DNA of 61,466 nucleotides from positions 1 to 61,466 of the forward strand of contig CAJQHT010000009.1 of assembly GCA_905478245.1 (NCBI GenBank), read 5' to 3'. Of the stretch, positions 42,113 to 52,790 are shown one piece after another (the first letter of the stretch is position 1; every line of letters begins with the position of its first letter). Source of the DNA: an uncultured Rickettsiales bacterium. Lineage in GTDB: Bacteria; Pseudomonadota; Alphaproteobacteria; Rickettsiales; UBA1997. The notes beneath the pieces are model-generated. The model ran no database searches and was not told the DNA's origin. It saw only the letters and a program-made list of their open reading frames with translations. The translations under genes were made by a program, and so were the position numbers.

Positions 42113-43088
42113 AGATAAAAAACTAATATGGGTTTTAAAAGATGATCGGCCCGGGAATTATTCTCAAGCAATATCACTAGCTAAATCACTGAATTTTCCC
42201 TATAAAATCAAAGAAATATCCTACAATAAATTAGCAATTTTGCCAAATTTCCTAAAATTTAGCAAATTATCAACTATCAATCAAAATTCTAAAAATAACT
42301 TAATCAAGCAAAAAGAAATACCTGATATCATCATTTCTGCCGGCAGAAGATCAGCTCTTATTGCTCTTGACTTAAAGAAAATTTATTCAAATGTTTTTTT
42401 GATAAATATAATGAATCCCGGGAAAAAGTTAATTAAAAAATTTGATTTAATTATTGCACCATTTCATGATAATTTAACAAATAAAAATGTTATATCCATC
42501 CCTGGAGCCTTTACCTATAATGATCAAGATTTAATTGATCAAGAATATAAAAAATTTTCTAATATTTTTAATAATATAAAATCACCAAAAATAGCCTTAT
42601 TAATTGGCGGCTCTTCTAAAAATGCTAAATTTAATCAGAGTGATATCGTTAATTTCAAGAATGTAATTAATAATATCTCTAATAATATGAAGGCTAATCT
42701 ACTTGTTACAACTAGCCGCAGAACTGATGATTTCATTACTGATGAATTATCAAAATTAGATAATATTAGTTATTTTTTTAAGTGGCAAGAGCAGAAAGAA
42801 AATCCATATTATGCAATTTTAAAAGCAGCGGATTATATAATTACAACAGGAGATTCTATTTCAATGTGCTGTGAAGCTATTAATTTCCAAAAACCATTAT
42901 ATATTTATTTAGGAAATAATTTATGCTCGAAAAAACATCTATTATTTCATAAAAATCTTTTTAAATTTACTAATGCTAAAGAATTATCAAATAATCTAAA
43001 TATTCTCAAAGAAACAAAAGCAATTTCTAACTTTAATCTAAATGAAATTATAGATTCAATTAAAAGAAATATAAAAAATCAATTTTAG
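42090..43088 (+). CDS. mitochondrial-fission ELM1-family (DUF1022) protein
   Basis: LIWVLKDDRPGNYSQA, PDIIISAGRRSALIAL, TTGDSISMCCEA; overlaps coaD by 23 bp. Confidence 0.85.
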   Translation: MTSLAKNKDKKLIWVLKDDRPGNYSQAISLAKSLNFPYKIKEISYNKLAILPNFLKFSKLSTINQNSKNNLIKQKEIPDIIISAGRRSALIALDLKKIYSNVFLINIMNPGKKLIKKFDLIIAPFHDNLTNKNVISIPGAFTYNDQDLIDQEYKKFSNIFNNIKSPKIALLIGGSSKNAKFNQSDIVNFKNVINNISNNMKANLLVTTSRRTDDFITDELSKLDNISYFFKWQEQKENPYYAILKAADYIITTGDSISMCCEAINFQKPLYIYLGNNLCSKKHLLFHKNLFKFTNAKELSNNLNILKETKAISNFNLNEIIDSIKRNIKNQF

Positions 43089-43170
43089 GAGTGATGTCAA
43101 ATTCACAGATAATAACAAAAGATTTCTTGGATAAATTATTAAAATAAAATCATCATTATAACTATATCTC

Positions 43171-43252
43171 ACAAGGCTTTTTATAGACTTTTATTAAAAC
43201 ATATAGAGTTAGATTGATTATTAATTTTAACCTACTTTAAAAGCTAAGAAAT
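43171..43252 (-). repeat. dispersed intergenic repeat family, copy d
   Basis: Reverse complement CATTTCTTAGCTTTTAAAGTAGGTTAAAATTAATAATCAATCTAACTCTATATGTTTTAATAAAAGTCTATAAAAAGCCTTGTGAG aligns with copy a. Confidence 0.65.
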
Positions 43253-43444
43253 GTTATTAAAGATAAGGTCTAGCATTATTCTTTTGACATTCATAAAAGC
43301 AATAATCTTGATTGACTTTATTTCACTTCTAATTTATAATTTATCTTTAATACTAAAGACCAATTATGAGTTGGTATTAAATCAAAAATTCAAAAAGACA
43401 TTACGTTTTTCAAGAATTTTCTTAAATTATATATTTATTTCACT

Positions 43445-46400
43445 TTGCAAAAATTTAATAATTTAACATCAAAAATTAAATCTTGGCGCAATATAGTCCT
43501 AACCACCCTTCTTCTTGTAGTCTCTTCTTGTGACTGGGTTGGTACTTATGTCGAATGTATTGAAGCGGATGATTTTGGGGAATATAAATATGAAACGGTT
43601 AGAGTTTATGCCAAAGGAGGCACTGCTAATTGTGACTATAACGAATCATTAACTATTGATGAATTAGGACCAATTCTTTCTGAATGTCTATATCGTTCAT
43701 ATACAGCAGTCGACAGCACTGTGTATCCAGGAGGATGTCTGGATACTACCATATCAGCTAGCGATGGTACAGCTTGTGTTAATAGCTGCATAGCAGAATG
43801 TAACTATTTGGCACTTTCCTCTGGAGATGAACCATACTGGGAGGCAACTGATATAGATTTCATAATGGAGCCTAATACTGAAATTACCATAAAAGCCACT
43901 GGCACAATGAGTCTAGAAACAAATACCGAATATGGTCCGTTCAAGGTCTATTCTGACATTAAAGAATTACACATCAAAGATAGTAACGGGGATGATAAAC
44001 CAACCATGCTAATACCAGGAAGCACTTTTATACCAGAATTTAAATTTAACAATTTAACAGATGATGACAAAACTTATTCAGTAAATAATTTAGCAGACAT
44101 CTACAATGCCGCAACAAGATTATTTGCATATCTTGATAATTACACCCAAAGAGATTCTTCTGACTGGAGTTGTCATTATACCGATCTCACTTGTCGTGAT
44201 GCAAACTGGGATTCAATTGGGTACAATGGTTCAACTTCAACAAATTTTAATTTTGATAAATTATTATTATCCAGCGACTTTGATCCAGCAGCAGAAGGTT
44301 ATATAAACTTAGGAAATATATCATCTTCATTCACAATCCCATCTTCAAATGACTATTATAAAATAGCACTTAAAAATAATGCTCCGGATAGCATTAGTTC
44401 TGATTGCGCTGGAAATTTAAATATTTCCAACATAGGGGATCTAACAATAAATGGAAATTGGAAAGAATTTTATGTTAAACCAGGTGATATTGTCTCCAAT
44501 AGCGGCAATTCTGAACAATTTTATTATTATGATGAAGGTGATGGAAGCTACGATGGAAGCAATGATTTTCCTGTTTTAATCACAGAGCCAGATACCAACG
44601 TTCAATCCGGACAAGCTGTTGCAACAATTTATGGCGATAATAACCTTTCCAGCGGAAGTGATAATTTTACATTTACTTCTAATGGTTCATATAATACAAG
44701 CATAGAATTAACAAGCACAGGAGCTGAGGAATTTAACTTACTGAATGAAGGAGGAAGTACTACCATGGCTCAATTCATTACAGATAATATAAGCGCTATA
44801 AAATCAGGAGATTGTAATAATTCTTTTTATAAATATACACTCTTACCACTAAATTCTTTTACAGTTAGTCAGGATACTTCAGGATTTTTAAAATTCAAAC
44901 AACTTAATCATAAAGAAAATGAAGGAGATCTATCAACCGGCATAACCAACTCATGTGATTTTAATTTAAAAATTCTAACTAAAGAGTCAACTTATGAATA
45001 TAGTGATAGAACATCTTCTGATTATAATATTTCCGTAACAGGCAACTCAAATGGTAGTGAAAACTGGACAAATGAAGAAATATTTGTTAGAAATGGTCAA
45101 ACTATTTTATATGATTCTTATTATTACGATGACAACGATGATTTATGGAAATGGCAAACTAATAACTATATTAATAATCATTTTAATTGCGGATTTGGCG
45201 TAAAGGTAAAATTCGAACCAAGGCCAGCGATATTTTGCAGTGGTACCGAGACACGTACAGATATCGTATCCCCAAGCTGTAATGTAGTAAACGGTCAGTG
45301 CGACAGCTATAATAGCCTTTGTTTAGGTACACCCTGCGGATCTGATCAAACGATTTGGGATGTTTATCAGGATAAAAGTTTGTGGAGTAGCACCACGGGA
45401 AGAAACGAAACTTTCAACGGTTGCTATGATTCATCAGAAACATTTTGTATGGATTATGATACCTCATGTCAAGACAGCACTGACTGTCAACAATTTTCTG
45501 ACGCAGATGGGAATCAAATTGATGATGCAGATACTAAATGCATAGAATGCAAGAATATTAGATATTCAGAGATTACTTATCAAGAAATTAATCAAGATCT
45601 ATGCTATAATATTGACGATTATAGTGATAGTTTAGAGGTTTTCCTTTCCTTGTCAGATTCAGATACAAATAAAAGTTCTCATAAAATAGAATCATTTGAT
45701 ACTTCATTCGGTAATTTTTCTGATTTTACTGAATCTACTAGTGGAGGATATTATATATTAGATACTTCCATGAATTCATCAGGAAATCTAAAATTTTTAT
45801 ATATAGCAGGTGAAGCTTTAAGCTCAAATAATTATTTCAAAAATCTAGATAATCAATATCAAGGAAATTCAGGAAATTATGAAATCAAAATAAGTGGTAA
45901 TGAGAATTTCTTTAACGGCGGTAAATTAGAGGCACATCTTTGCTTTGATGCAAAAGATGGTGATGACAACTGGGAATATAGATGCTCTCAAAATAATATT
46001 ACTAATAGCATATCTGATCGTATCGTTGATTTGGAAAACCCATCAAATTCTAACTACCTATTTGATTCTAGTGGATATTTATTCACAGAAGGAAATAATG
46101 AATCAATAAAAGAATATTACGAATTTCCTAAAAACATAATTAGCACAGATCCAGAGAGTAATAATTACTCAAAATATCAAAATCTAAGATTAACTTTCAA
46201 AATTAACGATGATAAAAGAGGTAATTGCACAGGAAGCAATGGAAGCTGGTCTGACTGCACCAATAGCACTACTGATGCAAACTGTAATTATGTAAAATTT
46301 GAGAATCCTTATTACGATGATAAAACTGATAGTAATAAAAATGTTATATGCCATGATTCAGGTGCTCCTACTACTGATAATAATGGCAATCAATGTGAAG

Positions 46401-49027
46401 CACAATATTACTGCGCAAGTAAATATGCTGATAATAGCGGCTATTATGATATCCGAATTCAGGCACCAAAGAATGAAACTGATTATATGGATATTCCAAC
46501 TAAAATCATTAATCCCTTAATAGCCTTAATGGATGGAGACAAAGATAATGCCGGATATGTCGAAAGAGTTTACAAATCCATTGTTGCTGATTCTAATTTT
46601 CAGACTATTGCAAAATTAATTTTTACTTTAGCAATAGTATTTTATGGTATTGGTTATTTTATGGGTGTTAGCGAATTTACAAAATCAGAATTAATAATCA
46701 GGATATTTAAAGTTGGGCTAATTTATTTCTTTATTGGAGAAGGTGGCTGGGATGCCTTTAATAAATATTTTGTTTCATTCTTTAAAGATGGGGTAGATTT
46801 TCTAACATTTATGATGGCTAGTTCATTTAGCGATTCTGAAGATTTAACGGCAGCTATAGCAAATAATGATTTTAGCAATAAGGGAATATTATTTAGCAGT
46901 GTCAATGACGTACTAAATATGCTAGTATCTGGACCAGTAATACAAAAAACTACATCTCTTTTATTTGCAAGCTTGTTTGGATGGGCATATATGTATTTAA
47001 TTGTCATGGCTTTCTTCATATATATAGGCGCGGTAGCAAATGCTATCTTAATATATATCACAGCACAAATATTCATCTCAATTCTTTTTCTAATTGGTCC
47101 ATTATTCTTTTTATTCTTATTTTTCAAACAAACGCAGGGCATGTTTGATAAATGGCTAACTCAATTAATTAGTTTTTCTCTACAGCAAATCTTACTACTC
47201 ACAACATTAGTATTTTTTAACATGATGATGTATGAAGTTATTAAAATGGCTCTTGGATTTAGAATATGCTGGGATTCAGTTTGGGTAATTAACATTCCTT
47301 TCAGATTAGTGCTTCTTTCATATTGGTATCCAGCATCATTACCTCCGTCAATCGATGATCAAAGTGCAGCTGGAGATATTGGGATTAATACCGGCATTCC
47401 ATCATTCTTCTCAATTTTATTTATATGGGTTATAGCAAAACTCATGGCTCACTTTATTACTTTTATGGTCACCATTGCAACCGCTATTTCTGGCGGGATC
47501 TCATCTGCAACCATTGCCTCTGGCGTACAAGGCGCTGCTTCCGCAGCCATGAAAGAAGTTAAAGCTAGTGGAGCTTATAAAAAAACAATTGAAGCTGCTA
47601 ATGATGCCGTCAGTGGAGCAGTAAGAGAAGGCATGGCAACAATAGATAATAAACTTTTTGATTCTGGTGCAAAAGCAGATAAAGAAAGAACTGATTCAGA
47701 GAAAATGAGAGGCGCGATCCCTTCAATGAAAGAAGCTGGTAAAAATGCCGTTGATAAATTCAAAAAAACTTCAGAATATAATAACATGTCAAAAACAGAA
47801 CAAAAAGACAAACTAAAAGAAGTTGCAGAAAAGGCACAAAGAAGTAAAGCAGAATCTCTAGGATTTGATGAAAAAGCAACAAATAAAATAATGAAAGGAA
47901 AAATTCCTAACAATGATCGAGACCTTCTTGGTGCAGCGAAAAACGCAATAAATACAATAAATTTTGATCAAGAAAATAAGAATATTGACACCGGCTTGAC
48001 CTCATCACAATTAAAAGATCTTAAAGACAATACTGCTACAGAAGATGGTAAAAAGAAAATAGATAAAAAAATAGAAAATCATGAAATACAAATGAAAGAA
48101 CAAGGAACGTTCGAAAAACGCGCAGATGAATTTGAAAGAAAAGCCAGAAAAGCAAAAGCAGAAAATAGAAAGATGGATCAAATAGGAAATTTAGCAGGAG
48201 AAAAAGCTGCAAAAACAGCACAAGGAGCTCAAGAAATTACAGAAGGAGTTGGAAGGAGTATTTTGGGATCAGTAGGCGGTGTCTTGGGGGGAGTTGCAGG
48301 AGCATTTAATGGCGTTTATAGAGGAGGGTCTAGCGCATATAATAAACATGAAGGCCTTACTGCTATTGCCGCTACTATTGCCGCAGGATCTCTTGGGCTC
48401 CTTCGAGGAGGGGCTGCTGGAGCTGAAGCTGGGGCTAAACTTAGCTCAACAAAATTTAAAGAAAATATGGACGATATAGCCTTTGACCCTCTAATGAGAA
48501 AATCAGATAATGACCTTAAAGCGCATTCAGACGAAAGACAGGAAAGGGCAGACTTCCAGCAAGGACTTGAAGGTGGAGAAAGGCCAAAAAACCAATCGAA
48601 GGAAGATTATGCGGCGACAGAAATTGGCAGGCTTGACGCACAAGAAAAGATGCTGCTTAAAAGTAAAACTCCAGAAAACAACGAGACAATAGAAAGTAAA
48701 ATTGGGCTTATTAATGAAAAAAGAGATAAACTTATAAAAAAGCATCCCGACCTAGGCCAAAACATAAGCAACAAATCAGAAGAAGCACACTTAGCTGCAC
48801 AATCTAAAGATGCAGCATATCGAGCAAAAACAGCTCCACCGCCAGTAGACAAAAAGCTTCAAGACACTATAACATCATCAAGCTCACCAACAAGTACCGC
48901 TAAGTCTGCATCGTCGTCATCATCCACATCGCCAGCAACAGAATTAAGTCCGGATGCCAAGAGGGATGACGAGATAAATGATCAAACACAAGCCCTAAAC
49001 GATCCTAACCAAGATAATGACCTATAA
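43445..49027 (+). CDS. large VirB6/TrbL-like type IV secretion membrane protein with extended N- and C-terminal regions
   Basis: Lipoprotein-like N-terminus (VVSSCDW), Cys/Asp-rich exported-looking region, multi-TM VirB6-like core (LIFTLAIVFYGIGYFMGVSEFTKSELIIRIFKVGLIYFFI...), long charged C-terminus. TTG start uncertain. Confidence 0.8.
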   Translation: MQKFNNLTSKIKSWRNIVLTTLLLVVSSCDWVGTYVECIEADDFGEYKYETVRVYAKGGTANCDYNESLTIDELGPILSECLYRSYTAVDSTVYPGGCLDTTISASDGTACVNSCIAECNYLALSSGDEPYWEATDIDFIMEPNTEITIKATGTMSLETNTEYGPFKVYSDIKELHIKDSNGDDKPTMLIPGSTFIPEFKFNNLTDDDKTYSVNNLADIYNAATRLFAYLDNYTQRDSSDWSCHYTDLTCRDANWDSIGYNGSTSTNFNFDKLLLSSDFDPAAEGYINLGNISSSFTIPSSNDYYKIALKNNAPDSISSDCAGNLNISNIGDLTINGNWKEFYVKPGDIVSNSGNSEQFYYYDEGDGSYDGSNDFPVLITEPDTNVQSGQAVATIYGDNNLSSGSDNFTFTSNGSYNTSIELTSTGAEEFNLLNEGGSTTMAQFITDNISAIKSGDCNNSFYKYTLLPLNSFTVSQDTSGFLKFKQLNHKENEGDLSTGITNSCDFNLKILTKESTYEYSDRTSSDYNISVTGNSNGSENWTNEEIFVRNGQTILYDSYYYDDNDDLWKWQTNNYINNHFNCGFGVKVKFEPRPAIFCSGTETRTDIVSPSCNVVNGQCDSYNSLCLGTPCGSDQTIWDVYQDKSLWSSTTGRNETFNGCYDSSETFCMDYDTSCQDSTDCQQFSDADGNQIDDADTKCIECKNIRYSEITYQEINQDLCYNIDDYSDSLEVFLSLSDSDTNKSSHKIESFDTSFGNFSDFTESTSGGYYILDTSMNSSGNLKFLYIAGEALSSNNYFKNLDNQYQGNSGNYEIKISGNENFFNGGKLEAHLCFDAKDGDDNWEYRCSQNNITNSISDRIVDLENPSNSNYLFDSSGYLFTEGNNESIKEYYEFPKNIISTDPESNNYSKYQNLRLTFKINDDKRGNCTGSNGSWSDCTNSTTDANCNYVKFENPYYDDKTDSNKNVICHDSGAPTTDNNGNQCEAQYYCASKYADNSGYYDIRIQAPKNETDYMDIPTKIINPLIALMDGDKDNAGYVERVYKSIVADSNFQTIAKLIFTLAIVFYGIGYFMGVSEFTKSELIIRIFKVGLIYFFIGEGGWDAFNKYFVSFFKDGVDFLTFMMASSFSDSEDLTAAIANNDFSNKGILFSSVNDVLNMLVSGPVIQKTTSLLFASLFGWAYMYLIVMAFFIYIGAVANAILIYITAQIFISILFLIGPLFFLFLFFKQTQGMFDKWLTQLISFSLQQILLLTTLVFFNMMMYEVIKMALGFRICWDSVWVINIPFRLVLLSYWYPASLPPSIDDQSAAGDIGINTGIPSFFSILFIWVIAKLMAHFITFMVTIATAISGGISSATIASGVQGAASAAMKEVKASGAYKKTIEAANDAVSGAVREGMATIDNKLFDSGAKADKERTDSEKMRGAIPSMKEAGKNAVDKFKKTSEYNNMSKTEQKDKLKEVAEKAQRSKAESLGFDEKATNKIMKGKIPNNDRDLLGAAKNAINTINFDQENKNIDTGLTSSQLKDLKDNTATEDGKKKIDKKIENHEIQMKEQGTFEKRADEFERKARKAKAENRKMDQIGNLAGEKAAKTAQGAQEITEGVGRSILGSVGGVLGGVAGAFNGVYRGGSSAYNKHEGLTAIAATIAAGSLGLLRGGAAGAEAGAKLSSTKFKENMDDIAFDPLMRKSDNDLKAHSDERQERADFQQGLEGGERPKNQSKEDYAATEIGRLDAQEKMLLKSKTPENNETIESKIGLINEKRDKLIKKHPDLGQNISNKSEEAHLAAQSKDAAYRAKTAPPPVDKKLQDTITSSSSPTSTAKSASSSSSTSPATELSPDAKRDDEINDQTQALNDPNQDNDL

Positions 49028-49757
49028 AACAAATATCAATTTAACCAGCCATCTATTTGAAATTAGAAAAAGATTGATTCAAATAATTATTTTTTTTCTT
49101 TGTTCATTTTTAATATCATATTATTTTATTGAACAAATTTATAATTTTTTACTCAATCCTTTACTTTTAACTTACGGCGCAGAAAGTGGTAAAAGAATTA
49201 TTTATACCGGCCTAACAGAAGCTTTCATAACTTATGTTCGCCTGGCATTCTTATCGGCCCTATTTTTAAGTACTCCTTTTTTATTAAGTCAGATTTATTT
49301 ATTTATTTCTCCAGGTCTTTATAAGAAGGAAAGGAAATTAATGTTATTTTTATTAATCTCTATACCATTATTATTCTTATTGGGAGCTATATTATTATAT
49401 TATTTCATTTTACCTATAGCATTCAAATTTTTTATTAGCTTCGAATTATCTGGTAATTTAAACTCTATTCCAATTGAGTTAGAGGCTAGAATTAGTGAAT
49501 ATTTAAGTTTAATAGTAAAATTAATTTTTGGCTTTGGCTTCGCTTTTCAAATACCAGTTTTTTTATTAATTTTAGTGAAAACAGAATTAATCACTATAGA
49601 ATCATTAAAATCTAAACGTAAATATTGGATTTTATTAATTTTTATTTTGGCAGCTATATTAACTCCTCCTGATATATTTAGCCAAATATTTTTAGCAATT
49701 CCTATGATATTATTATATGAAGTTGCCTTATTAATCGCAAAAAAGATAGTTAAATGA
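49017..49757 (+). CDS. tatC: Sec-independent protein translocase TatC
   Basis: SHLFEIRKRLIQIIIFFLCSF, FISPGLYKKERKL, FGFAFQIPVFLLIL, AAILTPPDIFSQIFLAIPMILLYE; overlaps the preceding ORF by 11 bp. Confidence 0.94.
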   Translation: MTYKTNINLTSHLFEIRKRLIQIIIFFLCSFLISYYFIEQIYNFLLNPLLLTYGAESGKRIIYTGLTEAFITYVRLAFLSALFLSTPFLLSQIYLFISPGLYKKERKLMLFLLISIPLLFLLGAILLYYFILPIAFKFFISFELSGNLNSIPIELEARISEYLSLIVKLIFGFGFAFQIPVFLLILVKTELITIESLKSKRKYWILLIFILAAILTPPDIFSQIFLAIPMILLYEVALLIAKKIVK

Positions 49758-50038
49758 ACAATAAAAACAACGAAATTGATCAAATACAGGATAAAATTCT
49801 AGGTCCAAGTAAATATTCTAATTCAAAAAAGAAAAAACAAAAAACAATCATTAAAAAAGATCCCAAGATTTCCAAGCAAAATCACGATTTAAAAGTTAAA
49901 ATTAAGAATTTACAAAAAGAAATTACAAGAATTAATGATTCTAACGGTAGCGATGTTAAAAAAGAAACCCTAGAAAAGAAATTAGCAAAATTAATTAAAT
50001 TAAATAAAGATATTTTTAAAAAATCTTTAAAAGAGTAA
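49754..50038 (+). CDS. small Lys-rich coiled-coil protein of unknown function
   Basis: ORF overlapping tatC stop by 4 bp and followed closely by ccmB; no family recognised. Confidence 0.5.
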   Translation: MNNKNNEIDQIQDKILGPSKYSNSKKKKQKTIIKKDPKISKQNHDLKVKIKNLQKEITRINDSNGSDVKKETLEKKLAKLIKLNKDIFKKSLKE

Positions 50039-50049
50039 TTTATAATATA

Positions 50050-50712
50050 ATGATTTTAGCGGTTATAATTAGAGATTTAAAATTAGCTTACAGCAAAATA
50101 GGGCAATTATTTAATTCTGTTATATTTTTCTTTATTACAGTTAGTGTTTTTGCTTTATCATTTACTAAATCTCAAATTATCAATGATTTATCAAGCCAAA
50201 TTGCCATTATTTGGTTTTGTTTGTTATTTTCAATCATGCTTAGTGTTAATAACTTTTTAAAAGATGATTATAAAGACGGCACCTTGGAGCAAATATTAAT
50301 AAAACAAAATGAATTTGAATTTTTTATTTTAGCAAAATTAATTGCAAATTGGTTAATTTACTGCTTACCTTTAATATTATTTATTCCTTTAATAATGTTA
50401 ATTTTAAAAATAAATTTTGATATTTGGTTAAATATTATTATTATTGCCATTATTTCCACCTTAATCATCAATTTCATTGGATGTTTTTGTGCCTCTTTAA
50501 TTTTAGCAAATAATAAAAATGAATCCTTACTGGCAATATTAATTTTACCATTAATAATTCCGGTAATTATTTTTGCAAATAGCGCCTTTATAGATACACA
50601 TCTCAATAATTTCATTGATGCAATAATTTTCCTAGGTTTTATATTTAGCTTCATCGCTCCTATTTTAATTTTCGCCACTAGCTTTGCCATAAAAATCATT
50701 ATCAGAAATTAA
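50050..50712 (+). CDS. ccmB: heme exporter protein CcmB
   Basis: RDLKLAYSKIGQLFNSVIFF, NFLKDDYKDGTLEQILIKQNE; six TM segments. Confidence 0.85.
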   Translation: MILAVIIRDLKLAYSKIGQLFNSVIFFFITVSVFALSFTKSQIINDLSSQIAIIWFCLLFSIMLSVNNFLKDDYKDGTLEQILIKQNEFEFFILAKLIANWLIYCLPLILFIPLIMLILKINFDIWLNIIIIAIISTLIINFIGCFCASLILANNKNESLLAILILPLIIPVIIFANSAFIDTHLNNFIDAIIFLGFIFSFIAPILIFATSFAIKIIIRN

Positions 50713-50750
50713 AAAATATTTAAAAAAGCTAATTTAATTCTGGACAAATA

Positions 50751-50766
50751 AAACTATATATAGTAG
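50751..50766. promoter_or_regulatory. putative NrdR box 1
   Basis: aaaCTATATATAGtag; core matches the published NrdR consensus acaCwAtATaTwGtgt. Confidence 0.6.
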
Positions 50767-50782
50767 TATTATGTCCAGTATC

Positions 50783-50798
50783 TTACTAGATATTGTAT
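50783..50798. promoter_or_regulatory. putative NrdR box 2
   Basis: ttaCTAGATATTGtat; one core mismatch; start offset by exactly 32 bp from box 1; 67 nt before nrdA ATG. Confidence 0.55.
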
Positions 50799-50864
50799 TT
50801 ATTGACTTTAATTAAATATTTTATTTAAAGTATTTCGATTTATTAATTTCTAAACATTGGCAAA

Positions 50865-52724
50865 ATGGTAAAAGCAAAACAAACAACAAAGAAAGGCTCA
50901 GCAAAATCCAAAAAAACAAATTTAAGAAAAACCTTTAAAGTCAAAATAGATCTTAAAAGAGATGATAAATTAAGTCCATTTGGAAAAGCTGTTTTAGAAG
51001 ACAGATATTTAATGCCAGGAGAATCATTTCAAGATTTATTTGCTCGTGTTTCTGGTTATTACGCCGATGATGAAGCTCACGCACAAAGATTATATAATTA
51101 TATTTCCAATTTATGGTTTATGCCAGCAACTCCAATTCTAAGCAACGGCGGAACAGATCGCGGCTTACCTATATCCTGTTTTCTTAATGAATCTTCTGAT
51201 TCATTAAATGGTATCGTGGATTTATGGAATGAGAATGTTTGGCTAGCATCACGCGGCGGCGGAATTGGCAGCTATTGGGGTAATTTAAGATCAATCGGCG
51301 AAACCGTTAGGGGAAATGGTAAAACTTCAGGCATTATTCCATTTATTAAAGTTATGGATTCTCAAACATTGGCCATATCTCAGGGCAGCCTAAGAAGAGG
51401 AAGTGCAGCAGTTTACTTGCCAATCAGTCACCCTGAAATAGAAGAATTTATTGACATCAGAAAACCAACAGGAGGGGATCCGAATCGTCGCTCTCTAAAC
51501 CTGCATCACGGCATTGTAATTACAGATGATTTCATGAAAGCTGTTGAAAACAATGGTGATTGGGATCTTAAAAGTTCTCATGATAATGTTGTAGTTGAAA
51601 CTGTAAAAGCTAGAGATTTATGGGTAAAGCTAATTAATGCTAGAATTGAAACAGGCGAGCCTTATATGCTATTTATAGACACGGTCAATAGAACAATTCC
51701 TGAGCATCACAAAAAATTAGGCTTGAAAGTTAAAACTTCAAATTTATGCAGCGAGATTACTTTACCAACAGGAATTGATCATTTAGGAAATGATAGAACG
51801 GCAGTATGTTGTCTCTCCTCTCTAAATATAGAATATTATGATGAATGGAAGGATAATCCACAAATAATAGATGATATTATGAGATTACTAGATAATGTCT
51901 TGGAAGATTTCATTAATAATGCTCCTGACACCATGGCAAAAGCTAAATATTCCGCCATGAGAGAGAGAAGTGTTGGACTTGGCGTTATGGGTCTTCATTC
52001 ATTTTTACAATCAAAAAATGTTCCAATTGAATCAGCCATGTCTAAAGTGTGGAACAAAAAAATATTCCAGAACATTAAAAGTAAAGTAGATCAATCCTCT
52101 ATTGATCTAGCAAAGGAAAAGGGCGCCTGCCCAGACGCTGAGGAAGTTGGAATACAAGAAAGATTTTCAAATAAAATGTCTATTGCGCCCACTGCTTCAA
52201 TTTCAATTATTTCTGGAAACTCCTCTCCAGGAGTTGAGCCTTTTGCCGCCAATAGCTTTACTCAAAAAACCTTAACAGGCTCTTTTAACGTTAGAAATAA
52301 AAATTTAGTCAAATTATTAAAGGAAAAACAAAAAAATACTGACGATGTCTGGTCTTCAATAACTATCAATGAGGGCTCGGTACAGCATCTTGATTTCTTA
52401 GATGATCATGAAAAGTTAGTCTTTAAAACAGCTCAGGAAGTTAATCAAAAATGGATAATTGATCTTGGCGCCGATAGAAGTGAATATATTTGCCAAGCCC
52501 AAAGTATAAATCTATTCCTCCCTGGCGATGTTTCTAAAAAAGAATTACATGAAACTCACTTTAGAGCTTGGCAAAAAGGCTTAAAAAGCCTATATTATTG
52601 CCGCTCAACCTCTCTACAAAGAGCAGACAAAGTATCAAATAAATCAGATGCTGGATTATTAACAATCGATGACGATTCCGCCGCTAATGATAATAAGTAT
52701 GATGAATGCTTATCTTGTCAATAA
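50865..52724 (+). CDS. nrdA: ribonucleoside-diphosphate reductase alpha subunit
   Basis: FMPATPILSNGG, GGGIGSYWGNLR, NLCSEITLPTG, MSIAPTASISIISGNSSPGVEP, C-terminal ECLSCQ (CxxC). Confidence 0.93.
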   Translation: MVKAKQTTKKGSAKSKKTNLRKTFKVKIDLKRDDKLSPFGKAVLEDRYLMPGESFQDLFARVSGYYADDEAHAQRLYNYISNLWFMPATPILSNGGTDRGLPISCFLNESSDSLNGIVDLWNENVWLASRGGGIGSYWGNLRSIGETVRGNGKTSGIIPFIKVMDSQTLAISQGSLRRGSAAVYLPISHPEIEEFIDIRKPTGGDPNRRSLNLHHGIVITDDFMKAVENNGDWDLKSSHDNVVVETVKARDLWVKLINARIETGEPYMLFIDTVNRTIPEHHKKLGLKVKTSNLCSEITLPTGIDHLGNDRTAVCCLSSLNIEYYDEWKDNPQIIDDIMRLLDNVLEDFINNAPDTMAKAKYSAMRERSVGLGVMGLHSFLQSKNVPIESAMSKVWNKKIFQNIKSKVDQSSIDLAKEKGACPDAEEVGIQERFSNKMSIAPTASISIISGNSSPGVEPFAANSFTQKTLTGSFNVRNKNLVKLLKEKQKNTDDVWSSITINEGSVQHLDFLDDHEKLVFKTAQEVNQKWIIDLGADRSEYICQAQSINLFLPGDVSKKELHETHFRAWQKGLKSLYYCRSTSLQRADKVSNKSDAGLLTIDDDSAANDNKYDECLSCQ

Positions 52725-52790
52725 CGGGGCTACCAATACCATTTTCCATCTTTAAAGTTGGTTAAAAAATATTTTACCTATATCCATTCA

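Noticed and set aside
42090-43088. ELM1-family 'mitochondrial fission' protein as a host-manipulation factor
   Set aside because: This family is widespread in alphaproteobacteria including free-living ones; the name alone is not evidence.
43251-43466. 71-aa ORF upstream of the VirB6-like gene
   Set aside because: Starts inside a dispersed repeat copy, overlaps the larger ORF, has AT-biased composition and no recognisable features.
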